Below are positions 47,853-59,800 of a stretch of 64,000 nt of DNA, one piece after another. Positions within the stretch are counted from its first letter, which is position 1. The number at the start of each line of letters is the position of its first letter. The notes below the pieces were generated by a model. It ran no database searches, had not been told where the DNA came from, and saw nothing but the letters and a program-made list of their open reading frames with translations. Source of the DNA: Branchiostoma floridae. Lineage: Eukaryota; Chordata; Leptocardii; Amphioxiformes; Branchiostomatidae. The position numbers and the translations under genes were made by a program. Where the stretch lies: the NCBI RefSeq assembly GCF_000003815.2, contig NC_049980.1, forward strand, positions 8,791,431-8,855,430, given 5' to 3'.

Positions 47853-50800
47853 ATGCTGACGGGGCTGTTTAAGGCGTACGGGCGCTTCTGCGTGTCGCAC
47901 CCCTGGGAGGTGATCGTGGGGACCATCACGGCCACGATATGTCTGCTGTCCATGAACATGATCACCAACAGCGACCGTGTCTGCGGCTGGAACTACATCT
48001 GTAATGTGGACGAGGTGAGAGATAAGTTGGTCTTGTGGTTTCTGTGCATATTTGCTTACGGTCTCATTCCTGTATTACTACACAGGGCTCGAAATACTGG
48101 GTGCATGGGCACCCAAGTGCACCCAAAATTGGAGCTGTGCGCCCAATTATTTTGTATGGGTGCACAGGGTGCACCCAAATATTTTCTTGGGTTTATGTAT
48201 GTAAGATATCAAAGTATACTACATCATATTCTTGACATCTAAGTGTTAGAGATAAATAAAGATGTCTGTCATGGTACTTGTTAAAGAATTTTATAGCATT
48301 TAACTAAAATTGTTGTTAGGTTTTTCTGACATTTTATTGAAATTTCAGTGGTGATTTTTTGGGTGCACCCAATTTTTTAAGCTGGGTGCACCAGTGCACC
48401 TAATCCCAAAAATGAATTTCGAGCCCTGCTACAAAGAATCCGTGCCCAACAAATTTGGTGCCCTCAAACAAAATTTTTTCCAACAGCAATGTTTCAATGT
48501 CTGAATCAGGTATTCGATTTTTCGACCGTGGCACACTCGGCGTGCGCAGTCCCGACTATGTTCGAATTATTCTATGGAAGCCTGTGTGAATAAACTTCGA
48601 AGCTTGTGTGATACTGTACGTTTTATCATCAACCGGTCGGGAACACCCACATCGAATGTTAGTACGTCCCAGGTATGACATAATGCCATTTATTAACCAC
48701 AAGGACTTTCAAGACAAAGTTGACATTTTAATTTTGTGTTCCCTCTTAGGATATCAAAAGCAGTGACGTGATCATCATGAGCCTGACCAGGTGTATTGCT
48801 GTCATCTACATCTATATGCAGTTCCGCAACCTGAGAAAGTTTGGTTCCAAGTACATCCTCGGTAAGTTTGTTTCTGTCATCACCAAATATCTGTACCCTT
48901 GCACGTAAGGTTCATACATGTGTGTGATTGATTTAGATTCAGAAAGTGATTTGTACTGTAGCTGCGACAATGATTATTAAAGATTATGAACCATTCAAGC
49001 CAGTGTTCTAGCCAGCCAGAAATTTCTTTCCGTCCCCTGGATTTTGAATGGAAATCCTGTCGAAGGCGCAACGATCATATGGGGCTCCGGGGGTATGCTC
49101 CGCTGAAAAATGTTGAAATCTAGACCCTCTGAAATTGCTGTTTCCTTTATTTTGAGGGGCAAATTTTGCTGGTAGACTCAGCTTGGTTCTATCGATATCT
49201 TTATATCCCGTCCTTTATATTTTTGTCCGTCACAGAGGATGGAATGGGGAAAATTTGTGTCCATCCCCAGCAGCAAAATTCCGTCAAATGAGGGGTGTTG
49301 TCTAGAACACTGATTCAAGCCTACCATGGTGGTTAGCTTTTGTACAGTCAGCCATGCGGCCTTGCCCTTCAGTATTTGGGTTTTTTCCAAGACACACACG
49401 TACAAACCACAGTACAAACCACAGGCCGCTCAGTACTGTGTAAACACTACTCAATCAGGAGGTTTGTATGTTTGTACTCCAGTCAATGATTGATGGGGAC
49501 GTGTAGCATACGTGTTTGATCTTACAGCCAGAGGTCCTGGGTTCAAATCCTGTCGTGATACCAATCTTGTGCTCTTTGGAATAGGCACTTAACATGTAAA
49601 AATAAGTACCTGACTTCAGCCGATTAATGATGATGATGATGATGATGACTGGTTTATTCAACAAACAAGAACAATGACAAGTACGGGCCTCATGCCATGG
49701 CAGCCCAAAGGCTGAATTCACAGGCTTGTTAAAAATCAAAATCCTATGCGATACAAATCAACAAGCTGGATTAAAATCAAAATCTGATATACTATTTGCA
49801 TGTTATTTATTGGTCACCATGTAGTAGTAAATAGGCTCATTGTGAATGGAGCAGTGTAACTTACTGTATAAAGGGAGGTAAAAGGTAAATTGGGAGGAGA
49901 GGTTTGGCTCCACCTCCCAATACCATGCCCTAGACACAGTGGATAGCAACCCACTGTCCCTATTGCCTTGAAAAGGCTATGGGACTACCTTTACCTTAAC
50001 CTACGGCCGTGTGTTGGACGATCCCTCGATCTCGGAAGTTTTAGCATGTGCAGTTCTAGGATGTGGGACCACCCAAGGACGACTGGATGCTGTAGCCGGA
50101 CAACACATTTCTCAAAGCAAATATTTTAATTCTCTATGAATTAAACAATAATAGTAGTGTAATTTTGCTGCAGGGGGAAGGCACAAAATTTAGGGAATAA
50201 ATGACAGTTATGTTGCAAAGACTAAAGTTGATTATTTAAAGTTAACAGTATTTGGTTGTTGTGGCTAGCCCCAAAACACATTTTTGTCATCTGATTTAGA
50301 CCCTGGGACCACATGTAAAATTTATCATTTAAGTGGAGACTTTTGGATATGTTTATTGCTTTAATTTTTGGGGGGAAAATATGCAGTACACTAATCGAAA
50401 TTTGGGACAGAAAAATTAGGACATTATGAGAGTACTGATGAGAGTACTGAGGGAGGATGAATAAAAGAAAAACATTCTTCTTTCCATCAACCTGGCAACT
50501 AATAATGCAGAGGCATAGACAAATGATATTATGCCTTTTATCATAAGAGTTTTTTAGGCCACACCAATTTAATTTCTTGGTTCACGGATTCGCTCGCTCC
50601 AATTTTTTGGGAAAAAAAAATAAGCGTTATAAAATAAGCATTAAAATAAACGTTAATCAGCCTCATAACCCAAATATACTGGGTACCTACTGGCTGCAAA
50701 TTTACCCGATATTATTATTATTATTAACCAAAGATTGACCACTCTGTTCTTCCCTCTCTCTCCCCAGGCATTGCTGGAGTGTTCACCATCTTCTCCAGTT

Positions 50801-53800
50801 TTGTGTGATTGACCGCTCTTGTTCTTCCCTCTCTCCCCAGGCATTGCTGGAGTGTTCACCATCTTCTCCAGTTTTGTGTGATTGACCACTCTGTTGTTTC
50901 CTCTCCCCAGGCATTGCTGGAGTGTTCACCATCTTCTCCAGTTTTGTGTGATTGACCACTCTGTTGTTTCCTCTCCCCAGGCATTGCTGGAGTGTTCACC
51001 ATCTTCTCCAGTTTTGTGTGATTGTGTAATGACCACTCTGTTGTTTCCTCTCCCCAGGCATTGCTGGAGTGTTCACCATCTTCTCCAGTTTTGTGTTCAG
51101 CAGTGCAGTCATCCACTTCCTGGACAAGGAGATCACGGGTCTGAACGAGGCCATGCCCTTCTTCCTGCTCCTGATCGACCTCTCCAAGGCCTCGGCCCTC
51201 GCCAAGTTCGCGCTCAGCTCGTCCAGCCAGCTGGAGGTGCGGGAGAACATCGCTCGCGGCATGGCCGTGCTCGGGCCCAACTTCACCTTGGACGCGCTGG
51301 TGGAGGTTCTTGTCATTGGAGTCGGCACATTGTCAGGTATGGAATGATATCAGATACCTAAACTCAGTTAGATTTTTTTCCTTAAGTATTAGAGAATGGA
51401 GTCTTTGCTATCAATGCCCTATTTGATAAATATAATAATTACATGCAACTTTGCACAGCAAATTGCTCACTACAGTGCTCAGTTTCCTTTTGATGATATA
51501 GGTCCTCGTGTACACATTTGACAGGCAATCGGTACGAACTTGGTAAATTCGGCGTTTTCTCTAACTCTGTGGTTAATTGTGACTGTTTAACTATTTCTTG
51601 ACCTAGTATAAAATCAACTGTTAGAGTCTCACATCAATGTGGAGACTGTTAAAATGGCCCTTTGGGTGCCCTTTTATGGCTCCCTGGGACGGCCATCATA
51701 GTGCGTCTCTTGTGCATTTTTATTCCTGTCGCACTACGCTGTAGTGCACACTTACATAGCTGAATAATACTGCATAAGGTAGCCTGACTAAAATCGCACT
51801 CCTAGTACTAGTGCCTGGCCCTACAGGGGAGGGGGTCATTAACCCCAGCCAGTGAGAGATTTTGTAAACACAGGCTATGCTGCTGAATGAATAAGGATGT
51901 TTGATTGATGTTTGATTGACATATGCTGTTATATGTCAACCGTCCCCTGCAGGTGTGAGACAGCTGGAGATGATGTGCTGTTTCGGTTGCCTGTCAATCC
52001 TGGCCAACTACGTGGTGTTCATGACGCTCTTCCCAGCATGCCTCTCTCTTGTACTGGAAGTAAGTTCTTCTTTCAAAGGATTTTTTTGTCATGAGTATCA
52101 AAATTTAGTCCAGCTGAGTGTATACATTTGCAAAATGACATTCCTGTTTTTTTAACATAATATTAATCATTTTTCAAAAATGATAGCAATATAGAATGTT
52201 GTGTGCACAATGAGCAACATAAACCAGGAAACAACAATTTGCAATTTTCCCAACTAAATTGACATTACATGACAAATGGATCCCCATTTTAACTATGTTT
52301 TGCACTATAATATATTCTAGTTTGTAATGATAATAAACATAGGCTAAGAAACCATTCATTGTAGGCATTTTCTGGTTACTGTAATTACTAGAAATGGGAT
52401 GATGATACGTGTAAGTGTTAAACAGAAAGTTTTTGTTCCCCAGTTGTCCCAGGATCGGAGTAAGGGTCCGCCTGTGTGGCAGTTGAACCAGCTGGCTGAC
52501 AACATCCTGGATGAAGTGGAGGAACAAAAACCCAACCCTGTGGTACAGAGAGTCAAGCTCATCATGGTCAGTTTCTTTCAGTTTTTCTATCACTGTGTAT
52601 GTAGATGTACAAAGTTATTCTCTCTTACTGAAAACTGTACCTCAGGACCCAGTACCTAGTTTCTTTAAAAAGATGTTGCGAGGTCTCCTCCAGAATCACA
52701 GCAAGATATATAATAAGAGAAAATTTTATGATTACATCGTATATATTCAAACGCATATAATTGATATCTTCACATGTAGCTAACCGTTGTCTCACTGTCC
52801 TTATCATTGATGTTTATCAATTATGCAATCAATCATTTGTAGGCATCATCTCTTGATGATCTGCAGACATCTCTTTCAAAGAAGTTCTATGTAATAGTTA
52901 GATCCGGGAACTGCCTGGCTATGTGGATTTAGCACAGCTTTGCCATGTTGGCTTCCCGAGGGCATAGCCTGACTAAAATCACGCTCCTAGCGGCCTGCCC
53001 TACATTTGCCATCACCTAGGAGGAGAGGGGTCATTAACCCCAGCCAGTGAGAGATTGTATAAAGGCTATCCCAGGGTGATGACATCTCTTTCTAGGATGT
53101 ACAGTTCTATTTTCAGCACAGGACCTGTTGGCTCTGGTGACCCTTAGCCCTCTGTGAGTGTACATGTGGAAGACTTTCTTTATGTTGATCCTATACAACT
53201 AAAATAAACCATCTTGTCCCCCCTGTGCAGGCCCTTGGTCTGGCCCTGGTCCACGCCCACAGCTGGCTGGTTCCCTGTGAGAGGGACACGACCCTTCCCG
53301 GCTCCGACCAGCTGATGGGACTGATGGGGGCGGGCGTGGCCTCCGTACCGACCGTCCAGCAGAAGGTGGAACCCGACATGCCGCTCTGGCAGTTCTACCT
53401 CACCTCGTAAGTCACTCTGGCAGTTCTACCTCACCTCGTAAGCCACTCTGGCAGTTCTACCTCACCTCGTAAGTCACTCTGGCAGTTCTACCTCACCTCG
53501 TAAGTCACTCTGACAGTTCTACTTCACCTCGTAAGCCACTCTGGCAGTTCTACCTCACCTCGTAAGTCACTCTGGCAGTTCTACCTCACCTCGTAAGTCA
53601 CTCTGGCAGTTCTACCTCACCTCGTAAGTCACTCTGGCAGTTCTACCTCACCTCGTAAGTCACTCTGGCAGTTCTACCTCACCTCGTAAGTCACTCTGGC
53701 AGTTCTACCTCACCTCGTAAGTCACTCCAGCTCTTCAGTACCTCCATGAAAATGAAGGTTTTTACTCTGGCATGGATTGTGTCTGTGTGTTTATGTGTGT

Positions 53801-56800
53801 GTGGGTGCGTATCTGGCAGAATATCTATGGAGAACTTCTCGACAATAATGTTTGGTATGTGGATAGGTACGTGGATTGTTGACCTGACGGTTCTCCTAAT
53901 TTTGGGCCTCCTGGTGGCCAACCTTGGCACTGCAGCAAACCTTCTTTTCTGAAATCGAGAGAAATGGTTTATTGACATTGAAAACTTTCAAGCACAAAAT
54001 GGCAGAATTGTTATGACAAAAACAAACATTTACTGCACAAATTACAAATTACATGTCCTCGTTCAGGAGCCTTACACAGTAAGGTAAGGTGCTGTTTGCG
54101 AATTGAGCAGTTCTACATCTAAACTGAGAGGTTTGCGGTTGTTTTGTAGTGCATGTCTGGCAGAATACACGTTCATGCCTATTGGAATACGCGAGTGAAT
54201 GTTATTCCTGACATTTTGACTTTACAGGTGGCTGTCTATGAGCTATGACGAGATCCTAACCCTGGCCCTGGCCCTGATACTGTCTGTCAAGTACATCTTC
54301 TTCGAGAACAATGAGAACAGCATCTCCTCCCTCCCTGCCATGGAGAGGAGGAAGTCAGGGATGCAGGAATCCTCCAGGATGGAGGAGATGGAGAAGGAAG
54401 AGGAACAAGTCATCTCCATAGAGAGTACCACATGTCTATCCACTAGCACACAGACAGATCCTGATGGTGAGGTCTTGTTATGTCCTGCATTTCTAATCTC
54501 CAAGCAGATCGAACGATGCCATAAGATAGTATCAAAGCTTGCCAAGGAGTATAGCTGGCCAAAGGGAGTGAAACGGGCACTGGTTGCATACACACTCCTA
54601 GGCCAGCTTTTGATGCTATCTTATGATACCGTAGGATCTGCTTAGAGATTACTGCATTTCAGTGTGTCAAATGACTTTACTAGCCTGGGTGCCATCCTCT
54701 GTAGCAATCGCTGGCTTAATTTTTTTGCTTGCTGATATATGTTTACGCAGTGGTTACTATGCAAGATGGTACCCAGGCTTTGGCTTTTACAGTGCAGCAA
54801 CCTTTCTGCCAAAAAGCTGTTACTCAATCAACTGGATATGACTTTGGAAACGGTCAGATGTTTAAGGTAGTACATTTGTATCCACTATCTTACATCAGTG
54901 ACACTAAGGATATCTTGAAGAATATTTTCCAATCTGGAAGAATATCTTCAGATTCCAGATATCCTGTGTCACTGACAAAAGATAGTGGATACTATCTGAA
55001 ATGTTAAAATCATATCCAGTTGCTTAAATAATTGCTATTTGATGTATCTTATTACCTGGATGTCTACCTTCATCAAAACAACCTTTTGCTTTCAAAAATC
55101 TTAAGAATCTTATATAATTATCTAAATCTAATTGAAAGTAAATGCTTTGAAATTTTGCATTGTAAATGTATAGAAGTGTATTGTAAAGTTTGTATGTGTA
55201 ATTTTGTTAGATTTCCCCGAGCCAAAGACATCGTTTTTCCTGGGCGGATCTAATGTCACCTCCCCAGCTGATTCTGAAGAGGAGGAGGAGGATGATAATG
55301 ATGAGGAGAAGGAGGAAGATGACACACCCAAACCCCCCAGGTCTATCAAAGAGTGTGCAGAAATTCTCGACACCCAGGTAAGGATGTACCTGTGGTGCCA
55401 GAATTAACAGCGACAGCTTTTTGAGTTGACAACTTTTAGCTTATCTATTTAATATTGATCTTTTTGGGTGGTCTCTTCAGTTAACTTAGTAACTGATTTG
55501 CAGTCTAACTAGAGTAAACCCACTGGAAGCCTCATGGAAGCGCGGTGTGAAGACTAGCTGACTGCTATCTAACCCTGTGTCAATGACCCCAGCAGTAGTT
55601 GTATAATCAAATATCGGATACTTCTACTTATAGCCTGACTAGAATCGTGCTCCTAGCGGCTGTCCTTACAGTTGCCACCTCCTAGTAGGTCATTAACCCC
55701 AGCCAGCGAGAGATTGTGTAAACACAGGCTACTTCTACTTTGTGCCCTTCTGACTAGTTGTCAGGTTTACCTACCTAGTCCCTTGACCTCCTGGTCTTTG
55801 GGGGGACATGGTAGACTGTATACTTCTACTCTGGGCCTTCAGACTATTATAGATTATAGTTGTCAGGTTTAACCTCAGTATAAATAATCAGACCTGATTC
55901 TTTCTGTCCCCAGGGAGCGGAGACCCTGACAGATGAGGAAGTACGGCAGCTCGTTCGCAGTAAGCACATTCCCGGGTACAAGCTGGAGAGCAAGCTGGGC
56001 TCGGCTGAGCGGGGCGTGGCCGTCCGCAGGCAGATGCTGACGGAACAGTTGCACCGACAGGAGGCACTGGAGAAACTACCGTACACCAGCTATGACTACT
56101 CATTTGTAAGTACCAAACTACCCTACACCAGCTATGACTACTCATTTGTAAGTAGATGTATAATTGTTTGTTTAGAAACCAGTGCTTGAAATACCCACTT
56201 GCAAAGACAGCCTTGTTTTTCTCAGCACAACTTGATTTTAAACCCAGTTAGCACAGTGAGCAATGTAAAATTTGGAAATGCAATGCCGCTTTTACCCTAC
56301 AAGCTTAAACTTTTGTATTTATTTCTTAATAAGATAAAACATAAGTAGTTACATGTAACTGAAAGAGAAGATTGTGGCTAAGTAGCTGATTTGAAGAAAG
56401 TACATGTAATAACTTGGAAGTGGGGCAACCTGAAATGTTGATGGCACAACCTGGCTTTTGACTTGGGTTGCCACCTTGGCAACCTTGCCACCTGGGCAAC
56501 CTGGCTGAAAAAATTATTTTGGTACACTGCGGTAACAGGGTTTAGCACATAGCTCAGTGAACAGAAGGATCTTATATGTTATAAGATGTCTCAGAGACGT
56601 TTGCACATGTGTTCCACCTGATGACACATTCATGTCCCCACAGGTGACAGGTGCGTGCTGTGAGAACGTGATTGGCTACATGCCAGTACCGGTAGGCGTG
56701 GCCGGACCCTTGCTGCTGGACGGGCGGGAGTACCAGGTTCCCATGGCAACAACAGAAGGCTGTCTGGTCGCTAGCACCAACCGTGGGTGCAGAGCCATCA

Positions 56801-59800
56801 AGGTAAGGAAAAAAATACAACCTGCAGTGTTCCTCCTGTTTACTAGAGGGCATTGTGTTTCAGTGCCTGACAAGGACTTTTCTTTATAAGTGTAAGAACC
56901 ATCCAGCAAATACAAAAATCATAATAAAAGTTATTATGTCAATAGAACCATGTGAAAAAGTCAAATCAACTATGTATGGAATAGTTGATAAATATATCAA
57001 ATGAAAACGTATGACTATGAGATAATAAAAAATATATTCAACAGAAACAAAGGACTTTTCCTTACCACAAAACTATTACTATCATTCATACATCATAAAA
57101 TGGCCCCTGAAACCTTATTTTGCCAACATTTCACCTTAGATTTTTTACTCTCTTTGTCCATTTCTACTGTAGTTGTCAGGGGGAGCCAGAAGCTACATTA
57201 TCGGTGATGGAATGACCAGAGGTCCGGTGGTCAGAATGCCCAGTGCTGCCCAGGCCAGTGCGCTGAAGATCTGGCTGAGAGACATCGACAACCTGGACCT
57301 GCTGAAAGAAGCTTTCAACTCTACCAGCAGGTGATTTTTTTTTTACTAAGTGTCTGATGTTTGCAACATTCTCTGATATACTTGGTGCAGTGGAGTTGCA
57401 TACTGTAAATGTAGCTCCCCCTATGCCCTAAAATTCAGTTTAAAAATAAATTAGGGTTCTTAGTGGAAAATGTTAACTTGCACCTGATGCTCTATTATTT
57501 ATTGTTTACTTATTATATTTTATATTTTATTTATTGAAACACTTATCTCCAAGCAGATCTGTTGGTTGCAAGGTAGTCTTCAAAGGGCCGACCAAGCCTG
57601 TTGGATACTTTTTTTTCTTTATTTATTCACAATGACACAACTCATAACTGTGACCTCTTTTGATAGTAATTTTGCCCATCAGGATACTTTAGAATGCACC
57701 ATGTTAACTTAAAATTCTCTAGTAAAACTCTGTACCATGAAAGGTAGATGCCCCCTACAATACTCACAACTACATTTAACTTGCTAGATTTGGACTCCCT
57801 TTGATAAAATCCCAGCTTAAAGCCTGCTCTGGATACAACTACTTCTACTCACCACTGATAGATCCAGGATCTTCTTGGAGATTATGAAACACATGTGACT
57901 GATCAGCCTTCCCTCCCACAGATTCTGCAGGTTAGACAGCATCATGTCAGCTGTGGCAGGACGGCACATCTACATCAGGTTTAAGGCCGTGACGGGGGAC
58001 GCCATGGGCATGAACATGCTCTCCAAGGTGCCTAGTATAACCTTTTTACGTAATGCATTTCTATTTTTTGTTTCTACAAACATCCCGGCAAGGTCCGGTT
58101 TGGAAATGTGATGTTACCCTTAGGTTGCCTTTAAGAGGTCAAAGAATGATCTGAAAAATGAATGTTTACCATTGTTGAAATGATTGCTGAGTGAGGTTTG
58201 CGATCATTCTTGATCAGCACAAGTGTAAAACTAAAAGTCATCTCCTTCTCCCAGGGCACAGAGAAAGCCTTGAAAAAGCTGGAGGAGTTTTTCCCTGACA
58301 TGGAGCTGCTGAGCCTGAGTGGGAACTACTGCACAGACAAGAAGGCCACGGCCATCAACTGGCTGGAGGGGCGGGGCAAGTCTGTGGTGTCCGAGGCTGT
58401 CATCAAGGGGGAGGAGGTCAAAAAGGTGAGGGGTCAAACAAGAGAGTGAAGACAAGTCATGAAATACATCTACATGTGATAGACATGTCGTAAAACTTGT
58501 GTGCTATGCAAAAGTGTCTCTGATTTGTTGTGAGGGAAGTACTGTATTGGAAATACAAGGAAACCTTGGAAGTGATGAAGGATTGTGCTGGTAATATTGC
58601 ATGTTACATGTATACAGTCTTTTCAAAAGTCTTCCATCCACTAAAAGTACAATATGCTGATCAAGAAGCCTTTCTGCTAGCAGCCATAGCTAAGGATCTT
58701 TATAATTTGTTGTGGCCTTCCAAAATAAACATTGGTGTATTTCCAGTTATGGTCCTGAAAAACGTATTGTCGTAGGTAGGAATTTGGCCCAAGTGACCCT
58801 ACAAATACAGTTGTCTATGCAACTGTTGGTCAGCTGGAGACTCAACATTTTTTCCTAGGCCTAATGGTAGCTGTCAATCTTTTTCTGTTCTATTCATAAC
58901 TCTGACTATTCATTTTGACTGCTTGTTAGGTCCTGAAGACCTCAGTGTCTGCCCTCGTGGACTTGAACATCAGTAAGAACCTGATTGGTTCGTCCATGGC
59001 GGGAAGTATTGGGGGCTTCAACGCACACGCTGCCAACATCGTAGCTGCCATCTTTATAGCCACAGGACAGGTGGGTACTGGCAGGAATTCTGCTGTTCTT
59101 ATAATTCACGAGCTATTTTTTACCTTTTTACATTGTAGGTCAGTCTTGAACTTCACATACCTGGGTTGTGAAAACTTTGGTACAGATTCTGGATTGGATG
59201 ATAACATGGGTTATTGAATGGGATTCTGCTGTTATAGCGTGGCTGCCATAAAATAGTTTGAATACTCTTTACAATATTGTTGTGTTAACCGTTGTCAAAA
59301 ATTGGAATTATACTGAATTCAGATGTAGGAATTAATGCTGGTACAATTTTTCGTTTGAGGATGCCAAATTTTCTGAACTTCTGGTGCATTGCACATTGAA
59401 ATGTGTTACTTTTTTTCAAATGCGTATGAAATAATATAATGCATTATCATGTATTCTGCATTACCCTCAGTCCCAGCTCTCCTGCAGTTCGATGTAGCCT
59501 TTGGGTGATATTGAATACACTGTTGTATTTACCTATGTCATACCCATCTGAAGAAAAAAAAAAAACACATTTTGTTGTGAAATGTCATCTGTAGGACAGC
59601 CTTGATATGTATGTTTCTACACATTAATTACTACATTGTTGATATTCTGCATGATTCATATATGTTTTATTTTTCCCCAGGATGCTGCCCAGGTGGTTGC
59701 GAGCTCCAACTGTATGACCCTGATGGAAGCTACAGGAGAGAACGGAGAGGACTTGTACATCAGCTGCACCATGCCTTCCCTGGAGGTGGGCACTGTGGGA

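Noticed and set aside
50856-51328. Minus-strand repetitive frames with [13 protein letters not shown] units
   Set aside because: They are the reverse complement of the tandem splice-acceptor array, not a repeat protein.
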